Assembly: GCF_019711685.1 (NCBI RefSeq)
Contig: NZ_JAIGYQ010000012.1
Span: 1 to 64,000 of the forward strand
DNA from: Helicobacter turcicus
GTDB lineage: Bacteria > Campylobacterota > Campylobacteria > Campylobacterales > Helicobacteraceae
Direction: 5' to 3'
DNA length: 64,000 nt
Below are positions 29,208 through 39,243 of the stretch, in pieces. The notes beneath the pieces are model-generated. The model ran no database searches and was not told the origin of the DNA. It was given only the letters and a program-made list of their open reading frames with translations. The position numbers and the translations under genes are program-made. Positions within the stretch are counted from its first letter, which is position 1, and each line of letters opens with the position of its first letter.

Positions 29208-30497
29208 TTATTTTTCTAGTGCTTGTTTTAAATCTGCAATTAAGTCTTGTGGGGATTCTAGTCCGATACTTAAGCGCACTGTGCAAGGAGTGATTCCAGC
29301 GGAGTCTAGCTCATCTTGGTTTAATTGTGAATGTGTTGTGGATGCTGGGTGAATCACAAGTGATTTAGAATCACCGATATTTGCGACAATTTCAAAAATC
29401 TCTAACGCATTACAAACTTTTTTTGCTTTTTCATAGCTTTCTACTTCAAAGCTTAAAAGTCCGCTAGAGTTGGAGTCTTTAAAATATTTTTTAAGCAAAG
29501 CATTATAAGGATTTCCTTCTAATCCGGGATAAAAGACTTCTTTAACTTTTGGGTGAGATTGTAGGAATCTTGCAACTTCGAGGGCGTTTTGACTATGTTT
29601 TTTAATACGTAATTCTAGTGTTTCTAACCCTTGAATAACAATCCATGCATTGTGCGGAGAAAGCGTTGCGCCGATATTTCTTAGCCATTCAGTAATAAGA
29701 CGAATGCTAAAAATTGGCAAGGAATCTGCTAGGCTTGCATAGACTAATCCATGATAGCTTGCATCAGGGGTGTTAAAGGCTGGATAGCGTGGATTATCCA
29801 CGATTAAGGAGTTTAAGCCATTGCGCTCTATTGCTACTCCACCAAGTGCGCTTCCTTGTCCATTGACATATTTGCTAAGACTATACACTACAATATCTAC
29901 ACCAAATTCAAAAGGTTTATGCAAAAATGCTGTTGCTACTGTATTATCACAAATGGTTGCGATTCCATGTTTTTTAGCAATTTTGGTGATTTTTTCCACA
30001 TCAGCAATCGCAATTTGTGGGTTAGATAAACTTTCAAATAAAATTGCCTTAGTCTTAGAATCAACTGCTTTTTCTAGAGATTCTTCAATATTATCAATAT
30101 CAAAAACTTTTGATTCTATACCAAAACGTTTTAGTGTATGCACAATAAGAGTTTGTGTTCCTCCATAAATCTTATTGGAATACACGACATTATCGCCATT
30201 TTGAGCAAGATTAGCAAGTGCATAAAAAATCGCCGCTGTCCCACTTGCTGTTGGAACACCAAATGCTCCACCCTCAACTGCAGCAAGGCGCTCACCTAAT
30301 ATATTGATTGTTGGGTTTCCGATGCGTGTGTAGATATTCCCAAGCTCTTGTAGGGCAAATCTTGCCGCTGCTTGCTCTAAACTTTCAAAACTATAAGCTG
30401 TGTTTTGATAGATTGGCACACTAAGTGTACGTTGTGTATCAAAGTTATAGCCTGCGTGGAGTGCTAAAGTCTCTTGTTTGTAATTTTGTGTTGCCAT
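29208..30497 (-). CDS. metY: O-acetylhomoserine sulfhydrylase / aminocarboxypropyltransferase
   Basis: 429 residues, Cys/Met-metabolism PLP family. Seen: LALHAGYNFDTQRTLSVPIYQ, the ATICDNTVATAF strand with the PLP Asp, and VVYSLSKYVNGQGSALGG with the Schiff-base Lys. Length and the long C-terminal half place it with MetY rather than MetB. It makes homocysteine (or methionine) directly from sulfide (or methanethiol). First gene of metY-metA, with its own promoter in the gap shared with flaA. Confidence 0.93.
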   Translation of the reverse strand: MATQNYKQETLALHAGYNFDTQRTLSVPIYQNTAYSFESLEQAAARFALQELGNIYTRIGNPTINILGERLAAVEGGAFGVPTASGTAAIFYALANLAQNGDNVVYSNKIYGGTQTLIVHTLKRFGIESKVFDIDNIEESLEKAVDSKTKAILFESLSNPQIAIADVEKITKIAKKHGIATICDNTVATAFLHKPFEFGVDIVVYSLSKYVNGQGSALGGVAIERNGLNSLIVDNPRYPAFNTPDASYHGLVYASLADSLPIFSIRLITEWLRNIGATLSPHNAWIVIQGLETLELRIKKHSQNALEVARFLQSHPKVKEVFYPGLEGNPYNALLKKYFKDSNSSGLLSFEVESYEKAKKVCNALEIFEIVANIGDSKSLVIHPASTTHSQLNQDELDSAGITPCTVRLSIGLESPQDLIADLKQALEK

Positions 30498-30527
30498 TTT
30501 TTTATCCTTTAAATTAAATTTCGTAGC

Positions 30528-30555
30528 ATTATAACATTAAATTTAAAAAATACAA
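30528..30555 (-). promoter_or_regulatory. Likely promoter of metY-metA
   Basis: On the minus strand TATAAT (30533-30528) stands 31 bases before the metY ATG, with a weak TTGTAT -35 (30555-30550) 16 bases further upstream. No S-box or other riboswitch is seen in the short leader. Confidence 0.5.
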
Positions 30556-30647
30556 TATGTATTTATAAAATTTAATGTAAATTTTTCAAAATGTTGTAGA
30601 TTTTGCACAATTTTCTATATTTTTCTCTTATTCTTTTAGATTTTTAT

Positions 30648-30657
30648 CCGATATAAT
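30648..30657 (+). promoter_or_regulatory. Flagellin promoter: sigma28-like -10 overlapping a TATAAT
   Basis: CCGATATA (30648-30655) matches the FliA/sigma28 -10 used by Campylobacterota flaA genes. It overlaps a sigma70-like TATAAT at 30652-30657. The -35 side is AT-rich (TTTAGA near 30635) and not a clear TAAA. The leader to the ATG is about 120 bases, long but common for flaA. The rest of 30498-30788 is AT-rich with nothing else recognised. Confidence 0.6.
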
Positions 30658-30788
30658 TGCATAGCTAAACTTTACAAGGCGTAATTAAGTCTTTGGTTTA
30701 AGCTTTGCAAAGATAAATTCACACAAATCTTTGTAGAATTTAAATGCATAGCACAAGGAAGTGCTAGCAAAAACAAAAGGAGTTACAA

Positions 30789-32276
30789 ATGGCATTTCAA
30801 GTCAATACCAATGTTAATGCGTTAAACGCACATGCACAAAGCACTTTTACACAAACTAGTCTTTCTAGTTCATTACAAAAATTAAGTTCAGGGTTAAGAA
30901 TTAACTCTGCAAAAGATGATGCTTCAGGGATGGCGATTGCCGATAGTTTGCGTTCTCAAGCAAATGCGTTAGGACAAGCAATTAGAAACACAAATGATGG
31001 TATGGGTATTATCCAAATTGCAGATAAAGCTATGGATGAGCAAGTTAAGATTCTAGACACAATTAAGACAAAAGCAACACAAGCTGCGCAAGATGGTCAA
31101 ACTACGACTACAAGAACAGCGATTCAAGCAGATATTAACCGCTTAATAGAGTCTTTAGATAACATTGCTGCAACAACAAGTTATAATGGTCTAAACTTGC
31201 TTGCTGGTGGATTTACAAATAAAGAATTCCAAGTTGGTGCGTATTCTAACCAAACAATTCGTGCAAGTATCGGTGCGACAAGCTCTGATAAAATCGGACA
31301 TGCAAGGGTAGAGTCTCTAAAATTTTCAGCGCTTAATAATGTTGCGATGAATTTTATTGGTGCAAAAAATCAACAAGATGTAAAATTAGAAAATACCGTT
31401 ATTTCTACTTCAGCAGGGACAGGTTTAGGAGCTGTAGCTGAAGTGATTAATAAAAACTCTGATAACTTAGGCGGTATTCGTGCGGAAGCTACAGTTATTA
31501 GAACAGGGACACAGCAAGTTGGAGCAATAAATGTTACAAGCTTAACCATCAATGGAGTAAAAATTGGTGATGTTGTAGGTGTCCAACAAGCTGATAGAGA
31601 TGGGCGATTGGTTCAAGCAATTAATGCTTATAAAGAAGAAACAGGCGTTCAAGCCTCTATGAGCGAAGATGGAAAATTGGTGCTTACTTCAACTGATGGT
31701 AGAGCTATCCAAGTCCAAGGAGGCGGTATGAGTGCTGGTGGAGCAGGTATTGTAACAGCAGCAAATGCTAGAAGCACATTTGTAGGAACGCTTACACTTA
31801 CAAGATTGGGTTCTAATGATATTAAATTTAGCGGTGTTCAAGGGGCTGCATTAGCTAGTGGAACAGCACAAGCGACTGTGACTTTGAGAAATGTTAAAGG
31901 AACCTTTAATGCAGATGTGCGTTCTGCGACAGGTGCTAATGCGGCAAATTCTGCAACAGCTGGTCAAACCTTAGGTGCAGGGGTAACAACACTAAAAGGT
32001 GCAATGCTAGTTATGGATATTGCGGAGTCTGCAATTAAACAACTTGATACTATCCGCTCCGACTTAGGTTCTGTGCAACAACAAATGCAATCAACAGTTA
32101 ATAACATCACTGTAACTCAAGTGAATGTGAAGTCTGCGGAATCTGGTATTAGGGAAGTGGATTTTGCGAGTGAATCTGCAAATTACTCTAACCTAAACAT
32201 TCTAGCTCAAGCTGGAAGCTATGCATTAAGTCAATCTAATGCAGCACAACAAAATATCTTAAGATTACTTCAGTAG
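30789..32276 (+). CDS. flaA: Major flagellin
   Basis: 495 residues. Conserved D0/D1 ends: [14 protein letters not shown] and [22 protein letters not shown] at the N-terminus, and [21 protein letters not shown] with a final [16 protein letters not shown]. The surface D2/D3 part (about 180-400) is variable and rich in A/T/G/S/N, suited to pseudaminic acid glycosylation. The D1 stretch [19 protein letters not shown] is the Campylobacterota form that escapes TLR5 recognition in relatives. Strong AAAGGAG before the start. A hairpin terminator follows, so it is monocistronic. Whether flaA or a minor flagellin is meant cannot be settled from one copy. Confidence 0.95.
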   Translation: MAFQVNTNVNALNAHAQSTFTQTSLSSSLQKLSSGLRINSAKDDASGMAIADSLRSQANALGQAIRNTNDGMGIIQIADKAMDEQVKILDTIKTKATQAAQDGQTTTTRTAIQADINRLIESLDNIAATTSYNGLNLLAGGFTNKEFQVGAYSNQTIRASIGATSSDKIGHARVESLKFSALNNVAMNFIGAKNQQDVKLENTVISTSAGTGLGAVAEVINKNSDNLGGIRAEATVIRTGTQQVGAINVTSLTINGVKIGDVVGVQQADRDGRLVQAINAYKEETGVQASMSEDGKLVLTSTDGRAIQVQGGGMSAGGAGIVTAANARSTFVGTLTLTRLGSNDIKFSGVQGAALASGTAQATVTLRNVKGTFNADVRSATGANAANSATAGQTLGAGVTTLKGAMLVMDIAESAIKQLDTIRSDLGSVQQQMQSTVNNITVTQVNVKSAESGIREVDFASESANYSNLNILAQAGSYALSQSNAAQQNILRLLQ

Positions 32277-32284
32277 TTTTAAAT

Positions 32285-32309
32285 AAAGAATCCTTTTTTG
32301 GATTCTTTT
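32285..32309 (+). terminator. Rho-independent terminator of flaA
   Basis: A 9-base stem (AAAGAATCC / GGATTCTTT) with a T6 loop starts nine bases after the flagellin stop codon. The 3' arm ends in TTTT. Confidence 0.85.
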
Positions 32310-32445
32310 GCATCTCTTTAATTTTCTTTCTTTAAGTTTTTATGCTTTTCTTATTATTTCTTAATTTTGTTGTTTATGTTATCAGTGTGGTGAAAATTTA
32401 TAAAGTTACAAGGAGATGATACCATATTTTAAAAATTTTTCATTG

Positions 32446-32461
32446 TGGAATGCCTTTTGCT
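32446..32461 (+). promoter_or_regulatory. Sigma54 (RpoN) -24/-12 promoter of flgF-flgG
   Basis: TGGAATGCCTTTTGCT has GG and GC with exactly ten bases between them, the defining sigma54 spacing, and sits 34 bases before the rod gene ATG. Rod and hook genes of Helicobacter and Campylobacter are RpoN-dependent through FlgS/FlgR. Confidence 0.88.
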
Positions 32462-32495
32462 TTAAGCTGTGTAAAGTTTAGTAAAAAGGCTTAGA

Positions 32496-33329
32496 ATGCA
32501 TGGTGGATATTATAATTCTGTAGGTGGTATGGTTACGCAAATCAACCGCTTAGATGTGATAGCAAACAATATCGCAAATGCTAATACAACAGGCTTTAAA
32601 CGTGATGATGTTGTTATTGGTGATTTTATGCGTTTGTATGAGCAGCACAAAGAGTTTTTGCCTATTGATGAGCAGACAAAAGATGCAGCGAAGTTTTATA
32701 ACCGCTCTTTAAATCGTGTGCCACAAATCGTAGAGGAATTTACGGATAATAGAGTGGGTGGAATGATGGTTACAGATAATACTTTTGATTTTGCATTAAG
32801 CAAAGAAAATATGTATTTTATGGTGGAAACTCCAGATGGGATCCGCTATACACGTGATGGTTCTTTTGTGTTAAATGAGCAGGGCAGATTAGTAACAAAA
32901 GAAGGCTATCCAGTGCTTCCACGCGAATATTTAGATGCGCCACAATACATTGAATTTATTGATGGATTCCAAGTAGAAGTTGATGGCAATGGTAATATTT
33001 ACACGAGAGATTTAAATAATGAGGGTATTAGCGAAATGGCTTTGATTGCAAATATCGGAGTTGTTTCTTTTGAAAATCCAAAATATCTTAAAAAAATTGG
33101 TGATAACCTCTACTCTTATCCACAAGAACGTACAGATGAGCGCGAAGCACTAGAGCAAAGTGGAGCGGTGCGACAAGGATTTTTAGAGAAAAGCAATATT
33201 AATGTTGTGCAGGAGATGACAGGATTAATTGAAACAAACCGCCTTGTAGAAGCATATTCTAAAGTTTTAAAAACACATATGGACGAGTTAAATACAGAAG
33301 CGATAACTAAACTCGCAGCAAAAGCATAA
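32496..33329 (+). CDS. flgF: Flagellar basal-body rod protein, FlgF/FlgG2 type
   Basis: 277 residues. N-terminal rod motif MVTQINRLDVIANNIANANTTGFKR and C-terminal NVVQEMTGLIETNRLVEAYSKVLK. The central part is more divergent than in FlgG. Campylobacterota genomes label this gene flgG2 or flgF; it precedes flgG by 11 bases, as in C. jejuni Cj0697-Cj0698 (from memory). It builds the proximal or distal rod in the periplasm. Confidence 0.88.
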   Translation: MHGGYYNSVGGMVTQINRLDVIANNIANANTTGFKRDDVVIGDFMRLYEQHKEFLPIDEQTKDAAKFYNRSLNRVPQIVEEFTDNRVGGMMVTDNTFDFALSKENMYFMVETPDGIRYTRDGSFVLNEQGRLVTKEGYPVLPREYLDAPQYIEFIDGFQVEVDGNGNIYTRDLNNEGISEMALIANIGVVSFENPKYLKKIGDNLYSYPQERTDEREALEQSGAVRQGFLEKSNINVVQEMTGLIETNRLVEAYSKVLKTHMDELNTEAITKLAAKA

Positions 33330-33340
33330 AAGGATTCACA

Positions 33341-34132
33341 ATGATGCGCGCATTATATACAGCAACAACAGGAATGTTAGGACAGCAATTACAAATTGAT
33401 GTAACTTCAAATAATATTTCAAATGTTAATACATTTGGTTATAGAAAAGAGAGAGCAGAGTTTGCAGATTTGTTTCATCAAGTTTTGCAATATGCAGGCT
33501 CTAGCACGAGTGAGACAACACTAAGTCCCACAGGAATTGAAGTTGGACTTGGTGTGCGTCCAGTTGCTGTGCAAAAGATTTTTTCACAAGGGAATTTTAA
33601 AGAGACAGAGCAGAATCTTGATGTAGCAATTACAGGAAATGGATTTTTTCAAATTGAATTACCCGATGGAACGATTGCTTATACACGTAATGGTTCTTTT
33701 AAACGTGATGATGAAGGGAATGTTGTTAATGCACAAGGTTATTTGCTTGTCCCAAATATCACAATCCCAGATGATGCAACACAAGTTAATATTGGAAAAG
33801 ATGGCACGGTAACGGTTGTGCAAGGAAATGAAACAGAAGTCAATCAACTAGGACAAATTGAAACGGTGAACTTCATTAACCCAGCGGGCTTACACGCACT
33901 AGGGGATAATCTTTATCTTAATACTAACGCATCAGGCGACCCTATTGTTGGCACTCCGGGATTAAATGGCTTTGGGCAATTAGCACAAGGATTTGTAGAA
34001 ACAAGTAATGTAAAGCTTGTAGAGGAAATGACGGATTTGATTGTCGGGCAAAGAGCATATGAAGCGAACTCTAAGTCTATTCAAACAGCAGATGCAATGC
34101 TACAAACCGTCAATCAACTCAAACGTAATTAA
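33341..34132 (+). CDS. flgG: Flagellar distal rod protein FlgG
   Basis: 263 residues, standard length. It begins MMRALYTATTGMLGQQLQID with VTSNNISNVNTFGYRKERAEF, has NLDVAITGNGFFQIELPDG in the core, and ends with NVKLVEEMTDLIVGQRAYEANSKSIQTAD. Second gene of the sigma54 transcription unit, AAAGGA before the start. Confidence 0.96.
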   Translation: MMRALYTATTGMLGQQLQIDVTSNNISNVNTFGYRKERAEFADLFHQVLQYAGSSTSETTLSPTGIEVGLGVRPVAVQKIFSQGNFKETEQNLDVAITGNGFFQIELPDGTIAYTRNGSFKRDDEGNVVNAQGYLLVPNITIPDDATQVNIGKDGTVTVVQGNETEVNQLGQIETVNFINPAGLHALGDNLYLNTNASGDPIVGTPGLNGFGQLAQGFVETSNVKLVEEMTDLIVGQRAYEANSKSIQTADAMLQTVNQLKRN

Positions 34133-34151
34133 CGCTAAGTAGCACGAAACT

Positions 34152-34221
34152 AGGCGCAATCTATGTGCCTGGGGGTAATTTCTACGTTTAGTGCGGTAGC
34201 ATAGAATCTTAAGAGATTCTA
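34152..34221. terminator. Two hairpins between convergent flgG and clpB
   Basis: Hairpin one (34152-34170) pairs AGGCGCA with TGTGCCT over a 5-base loop with one G-U pair. Hairpin two (34202-34221) is an 8-base stem TAGAATCT/AGATTCTA with a TAAG loop across the clpB stop codon. Neither has a T-run, so they may act as roadblocks or mRNA-end protectors for the convergent genes. Confidence 0.35.
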
Positions 34222-36782
34222 GTGTGCATACTGTCGTTTTCAGCATAGAAGCTCACTTTGCTTCCCTCTTTGATTTTATCTTGTAAAATTAAATCTGCTA
34301 GGCGGTCTTCAATCTCTTCATAGAGGGCGCGTTTAAGCGGTCTAGCTCCATAAACTGGGTCAAAGCCCGCTTTTGCAATAAATTCTTTTGCGCTATCTTC
34401 TAATGTAATACTAATATCACGTTCGGCAACTTTCTTTTGGATTGCTTTAAAGAGAATATCTACAATGCGTGTGATTTGTTCTAAACCTAAAGGATTAAAG
34501 ATAATAATATCATCTAAGCGGTTTAGAAATTCTGGCTTAAAATAACCCTTTAATGCGTCTTTAACCGCCCTCTCACGTTCTGTTAAATCACTAATTTCCA
34601 TAATTGCATTGCTTGCGATATTGCTTGTTAAAATAATAATGGTATTTCTAAAGTCTATGGTTACGCCTTTATTATCAGTTAAACGCCCATCATCAAGCAC
34701 TTGTAAAAGTAGATTAAACACATCAGGGTGCGCCTTTTCAATTTCATCAAATAATATAACACTATAAGGTTTTCTGCGCACAGCTTCTGTTAGTTGCCCA
34801 CCCTCTTCATAGCCTACATATCCCGGAGGCGCACCAACTAGCCTACTTGCAGCGTGTTTCTCCATGTATTCGCTCATATCAATACGGATAAGATTTTTCT
34901 CGCTATCAAAAAGGAATCGTGCTAGAGTTTTTGCAGATTCTGTTTTTCCAACGCCTGTTGGACCTAAGAATAGGAAGCTTCCAATGGGGCGATTAGATTC
35001 GCTTAAACCCGCTTTATTGCGCTTAATTGCGCGTGCAATGGCGTGTAATGCGTTATCTTGCCCTACAACATCTTTTTTAAGCTCTTCTTCAATGCCTAGA
35101 ATTCTGTCTTTTTCATTTTGTAGCATTTTTTTAATAGGAATCTGTGTCCACCGACTAATCACTGCTGCAATGGATTCTGGTAACACTGCATTTCTTAGAA
35201 GTGTTCCTGCTTCTTGCATTTTCTCCCATTTTTCATTTTGGGATTCTAATGCCTTTTGTAATTCTGGAATCTTGCCATAGTCAATTTCTGCTGCTTTGCT
35301 AAAGTCTCCATTGCGTTTAGCTAACATACTTTGTGTGCGTAAGGAATCAATCTCTACTTTAATGCTTGCAATTTTGTTGAACACTTCTTTTTCGTTATTA
35401 AATTGTGCTTCTAGCATTTTTTTGGTCTCTTCTTTGTTGCTAAGTTCTTTTTCTATTTCTGCGATTCTTGCCCGATTTTTTTCATTATTTTCCATAAGTA
35501 AGGCTTCTTTTTCAACTTGCAAAGATTCCATTTCGCGCTTGATTTTCGCTAGTTCAGTAGGTTCAGATTCTATTTGCATCTTAAGTTCTGCTGCTGCTTC
35601 ATCAATTAAATCAATTGCCTTATCGGGTAAAAATCTATCTGTAATGTAGCGGTTTGAGAGCTTAGCGGAGGCAACAAGCGCACTATCTGTTATGGTTACA
35701 TTATGGTGTGCTTCTAATCTTTCTTTAATGCCACGTAAGATTTGTAGGGCTTCATTTACGTTTGGTTCATTGAGCATTACAGGTTGGAATCGCCTTTGTA
35801 GTGCGGCATCTTTTTCAAAGTATTTGCGGTATTCTTTGAGTGTTGTCGCTCCGATTGTGTGGAGTTCCCCTCTTGCGAGTGCAGGTTTTAGGATATTTGC
35901 AGCATCCATTCCTCCCTCACTTGCGCCTGCTCCTACAATGGTGTGGATTTCATCAATAAATAAAATAATATTTCCACTTTTTTTAACTTCATCAATAACC
36001 TTTTTTAAGCGGTCTTCAAACTCACCGCGATATTTTGCTCCAGCAACAAGCGCACTCATATCAAGCGCAATCACGCGCTTATTTTGCAAAGATAAAGGCA
36101 CTTCTTTTTTGATAATTCTTTGTGCTAATCCCTCTACAACAGCGGTTTTTCCAACACCTGGTTCACCTAAAAGAATGGGATTATTTTTTGTTTTTCTAAT
36201 TAAAATTTGCATCATGTGCGTGATCTCTTCATCTCTGCCAATGACTGGGTCAAGCTTACCTTCAATGGCTTTTTTTGTTAAATCAATGCCAAATTTTTCT
36301 AAAGATTCTAGGTTTTCATCTGCACTTTGGGAGTCAATTTTTGCTCCAGCGCGCATAGTTTCAAAGGTCTTTTTAAGTTCATTAATATCCAAATATTTAG
36401 AAAAAAGATTCTTAATTGTTAGCTCTTGCAAATTTGCCAAAATAAAAGTATCAAGTGCGATATAGGAATCACCATTTTTGGTAGCTAGTCCATTGGCTTG
36501 GTTTAGTGCATCGTTTAGCTTATGAGAGATTTTTAGATTCTCTTTGCTGACATTGCTGCTTTGTGGAAGCGTGTTAGCGATACTTTTTGCTTCTAGTTCA
36601 AGAGCTGCATTGTCAATGTTTAAGCGGTTTAATGCTTGGTTTAAGAGAGAGCTAGTATTTGTTAGCATAGCCCAAAAGAGATGGATAGGTTCAATTTCTT
36701 GATTTTTATTATGTAAGGCAAGGGAAGCACCTTGTTCTAAAGTTTCTTGTAATGTGTTTGTGAGTTTTTCTAAAAGATTCAT
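34209..36782 (-). CDS. clpB: ClpB disaggregase chaperone
   Basis: 857 residues from the ATG behind AAAGGAG; the 10-residue upstream extension is not needed. Domains in order: Clp N domain (to about 145), AAA+ 1 with [13 protein letters not shown], the long coiled-coil middle domain (about 400-520), AAA+ 2 with [12 protein letters not shown], and the ClpB-type C-terminal domain. It works with DnaK to rescue aggregates after heat stress. It is controlled by a near-perfect promoter with a HAIR-like repeat inside it. Confidence 0.97.
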   Translation of the reverse strand: MNLLEKLTNTLQETLEQGASLALHNKNQEIEPIHLFWAMLTNTSSLLNQALNRLNIDNAALELEAKSIANTLPQSSNVSKENLKISHKLNDALNQANGLATKNGDSYIALDTFILANLQELTIKNLFSKYLDINELKKTFETMRAGAKIDSQSADENLESLEKFGIDLTKKAIEGKLDPVIGRDEEITHMMQILIRKTKNNPILLGEPGVGKTAVVEGLAQRIIKKEVPLSLQNKRVIALDMSALVAGAKYRGEFEDRLKKVIDEVKKSGNIILFIDEIHTIVGAGASEGGMDAANILKPALARGELHTIGATTLKEYRKYFEKDAALQRRFQPVMLNEPNVNEALQILRGIKERLEAHHNVTITDSALVASAKLSNRYITDRFLPDKAIDLIDEAAAELKMQIESEPTELAKIKREMESLQVEKEALLMENNEKNRARIAEIEKELSNKEETKKMLEAQFNNEKEVFNKIASIKVEIDSLRTQSMLAKRNGDFSKAAEIDYGKIPELQKALESQNEKWEKMQEAGTLLRNAVLPESIAAVISRWTQIPIKKMLQNEKDRILGIEEELKKDVVGQDNALHAIARAIKRNKAGLSESNRPIGSFLFLGPTGVGKTESAKTLARFLFDSEKNLIRIDMSEYMEKHAASRLVGAPPGYVGYEEGGQLTEAVRRKPYSVILFDEIEKAHPDVFNLLLQVLDDGRLTDNKGVTIDFRNTIIILTSNIASNAIMEISDLTERERAVKDALKGYFKPEFLNRLDDIIIFNPLGLEQITRIVDILFKAIQKKVAERDISITLEDSAKEFIAKAGFDPVYGARPLKRALYEEIEDRLADLILQDKIKEGSKVSFYAENDSMHTRIS

Positions 36783-36810
36783 AAGAACTCCTTTGATTAA
36801 AATTCTGCGC

Positions 36811-36840
36811 ATTATATAACTTTAGTCTAGTATTGTCAAG
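36811..36840 (-). promoter_or_regulatory. clpB heat-shock promoter with HAIR/HspR-like operator
   Basis: On the minus strand TTGACA (36839-36834), 17 bases, TATAAT (36816-36811): a full consensus promoter 28 bases before the start codon. The overlapping element CTTGACA-N7-ACTAAAG (36840-36820) matches the HspR consensus CTTGAGT-N7-ACTCAAG at 11 of 14 positions with the exact spacer. HspR controls clpB in C. jejuni as I recall. Confidence 0.75.
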
Positions 36841-36991
36841 TTTTATAATGATTAAATACTAAGATTTTCTAAATGTTATAAGCTAAGCTATGTAATGTAT
36901 TAAAAATTTTAAAATGTGAGTAGTTTTGAAAATTGTTTATCAAAATTTAGAAAATTATGGAGTTTTTGGCTGCTTTTAATGCTGTATTTGG

Positions 36992-36997
36992 TATAAT
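36992..36997 (+). promoter_or_regulatory. -10 element of the usp gene
   Basis: TATAAT preceded by TTTGG lies 47 bases before the ATG, which has a strong GGAGG ribosome site. The rest of 36841-36990 is AT-rich leader with nothing else assigned. Confidence 0.55.
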
Positions 36998-37044
36998 CTA
37001 GACTATTTTATCTAAAATAAAATTTACAAGGGTGGAGGTTTATC

Positions 37045-37866
37045 ATGAAAGATAGAATCGTAGTTGCAACAGATTTTTCAACAAGTAGTTTAACAAGCTT
37101 GACAAAGGCAATGTATTTGGCAAAAAAAGAAAAATGCTCTCTTGATGTTGTGCATATTGTGGAGTATTCCGTTTTTCATAATCCCAAAAAGGATAAAAAA
37201 GCTGGAAAAGAGGCGTTAGCAAAGTTTATTGTAGATCACTTTCCAAAGCCAGAAGTGGAAATTTCACAATTTTGCTATGTGGGGACAATCCATAAAGAAA
37301 TCCATAAACACGCAAGAGATAGAGGGTGTCGTTTGTTGGTGATTGGCGCAACAGGTGAAACACAACATTTGACGGATGTTTTGCTAGGCTCTGTGGCAAA
37401 ACGCATTGTAAGAAAATCTGAAATTCCAGTGCTTGTAACAAAAGATGAATCTTTGCCAGATTATGCAAACATTTTTTCACCAACAGACTTTTCAGAACAT
37501 TCTTTAAAGACCGCTAAAGCAACACGCAAGTTTTTTCCAAGCGCAAATTTGATTTTCTATCATATGATTGCGCGCCCATTTGAGTTGCGTTTAGGACATT
37601 ATGGTGCCGATGATGAACAAATCTCGAGCTTCAATAAAGATTCTGAAAATAAGGCAAAAGAAATTTCTAAAAAATTCTTAAAAAACTTCTCAGGTAAAAG
37701 TGAAGTGGTGTTAGATAGCGGAATCTTATCTTATACAAGATTGCTAAGCGTTGCAGAATCCAAAAACGCTTCTTTGATTGCTTTGCCAACAAGTGGAAAA
37801 ATTAGCTTTTTTGCGTTAGATGTGTTACAAAACTCTAGTGTGGATGTTTTCATTTGCAAATTTTAA
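37045..37866 (+). CDS. Tandem universal stress protein (two Usp domains)
   Basis: 273 residues. Usp domain 1 starts RIVVATDFSTSSLTSLTKA and ends with GATGETQHLTDVLLGSVAKRIV...VPVLV-like text, an ATP-binding G-x2-G-x9-G pattern. Domain 2 starts NIFSPTDFSEHSLKTAKA but lacks a clear nucleotide loop. Such tandem Usp proteins support acid and stress survival in H. pylori relatives; here the role is inferred. It stands alone, divergent from clpB, and a weak hairpin (37873-37895, no T-run) follows. Confidence 0.85.
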   Translation: MKDRIVVATDFSTSSLTSLTKAMYLAKKEKCSLDVVHIVEYSVFHNPKKDKKAGKEALAKFIVDHFPKPEVEISQFCYVGTIHKEIHKHARDRGCRLLVIGATGETQHLTDVLLGSVAKRIVRKSEIPVLVTKDESLPDYANIFSPTDFSEHSLKTAKATRKFFPSANLIFYHMIARPFELRLGHYGADDEQISSFNKDSENKAKEISKKFLKNFSGKSEVVLDSGILSYTRLLSVAESKNASLIALPTSGKISFFALDVLQNSSVDVFICKF

Positions 37867-37909
37867 TACAATAAGAATCGCTTTTTGTGATTCTTGAGCC
37901 TCTTAAATT

Positions 37910-39202
37910 GTGCAATTTGCAGTCCCTTTATTTTCTAGTTTTAAAGAACGTTTTGTTTTAGTTCTTTTCTTGATTTTTGTATGTTGTGCAACATTAAATT
38001 TTAAATATTATCAATTCCGCGCTTTAAAACTAGAGAAAACGCCTCAAATTATGGCAGAGGTGCTATTGCAATACACAAAAACTAAAAGCGATAAAACCTA
38101 TTTTGTGCTAAAACTTAAAAGTGATTTTGGAATCTTTTATACGACAACCTATGAAGATTTGCGCGATATTAGGCACAGAAAAATTTTGTTGCGTTTGGTG
38201 CTTGAAAATATAGGATTTTGGGAATTTTTAAAAGGTTTTTATGCGCCAAGTTTTAGTATTATTTTGTTACAGGATTCTACTTTTAAATCAAAACTTAAAA
38301 CAACTTTGCGTCAAAATATTTTATCCCAGCATAACACGCAAATAATGGGTGAGTATTATCTAGCGCTTTTTTTAGCGGATAGTTTGCCAAAGGAGTGGAG
38401 AAATCTAGCCCAAAGCTATGGAATCGCACATATTTTTGCTATTTCTGGATTCCATACTGGAATCTTAAGCGTGGTGGGATTTTTTATATTAGGTCTTTTA
38501 TATAAGCCTTTGCAAGCGCGATTTTTCCCTTTTAGAAATTTCTTTTATGATGTGGGTTCTGTGGTGATTGCATTGCTTTTAGCCTATTATTTTCTTCTTA
38601 CGCAATCCCCTTCGTATTTGCGTGCAATTGCAATGGGTGTGGTGGGATTTTTTATGCTGTGGAGAGGGATTAACATTTGGCGCATTGAAATGCTGTTTTG
38701 GTGTGTTGTGATTTTGCTTGCACTTTTTCCGCAGCTACTTTTTTCTGTCGGCTTTTATTTTTCTTGTCTTGGAGTTTTGTATATTTTTCTTTTCTTTAAA
38801 TATTTTAGGATTCCACAAGGAGTATTAAAGAAGCTATTTTATGGAATTGCGCTTAATGCTTCTACATTTTTTCAAATGGGAATTGTTGTCTATTATTTCT
38901 TTCCTCCTTTTTCGCCCTTATCCCTTCTCTCACTAGTCCTTACACCACTTTTTAGTTTGTATTATCCTTTTGTTGTGTTAGCGCATTTTTTAGGTTTTGG
39001 TGGAATCTTAGATATGCCATTGCTTTGGTGGCTTGGTCTGAAAACGCATACAATTGCCTTAAATCCCGTAACCTATGTGTTTTTAGTTTGCAATGTTTTA
39101 AGTATTATTGCACTTAAATACAAAATCGCATTTTTAGCGCTTTTAGCACTTAATATTACATATTTTGGCTATGGAGTGTATTTGTATTTTTATGCAATTT
39201 AG
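37910..39202 (+). CDS. comEC: ComEC/Rec2-family DNA uptake channel (short form)
   Basis: 430 residues, GTG start. The competence core is present: HIFAISGFHTGILS (H-x-x-A-[IV]-S-G-x-H), LTQSPSYLRAIAMGVVGF and about eight membrane helices. It lacks the C-terminal metallo-beta-lactamase domain of long ComEC, as do other Helicobacter forms (ComE3, HP1361 from memory). It carries single-stranded DNA across the inner membrane. A poor ribosome site may keep expression low. Confidence 0.88.
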   Translation: MQFAVPLFSSFKERFVLVLFLIFVCCATLNFKYYQFRALKLEKTPQIMAEVLLQYTKTKSDKTYFVLKLKSDFGIFYTTTYEDLRDIRHRKILLRLVLENIGFWEFLKGFYAPSFSIILLQDSTFKSKLKTTLRQNILSQHNTQIMGEYYLALFLADSLPKEWRNLAQSYGIAHIFAISGFHTGILSVVGFFILGLLYKPLQARFFPFRNFFYDVGSVVIALLLAYYFLLTQSPSYLRAIAMGVVGFFMLWRGINIWRIEMLFWCVVILLALFPQLLFSVGFYFSCLGVLYIFLFFKYFRIPQGVLKKLFYGIALNASTFFQMGIVVYYFFPPFSPLSLLSLVLTPLFSLYYPFVVLAHFLGFGGILDMPLLWWLGLKTHTIALNPVTYVFLVCNVLSIIALKYKIAFLALLALNITYFGYGVYLYFYAI

Positions 39203-39243
39203 GTTAGAATTTGTCATTTTTAGTTTTTAAATAAGGATACTGC

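Noticed and set aside
34864-36465. Three long plus-strand frames
   Set aside because: All lie inside clpB, which has complete domains on the other strand.
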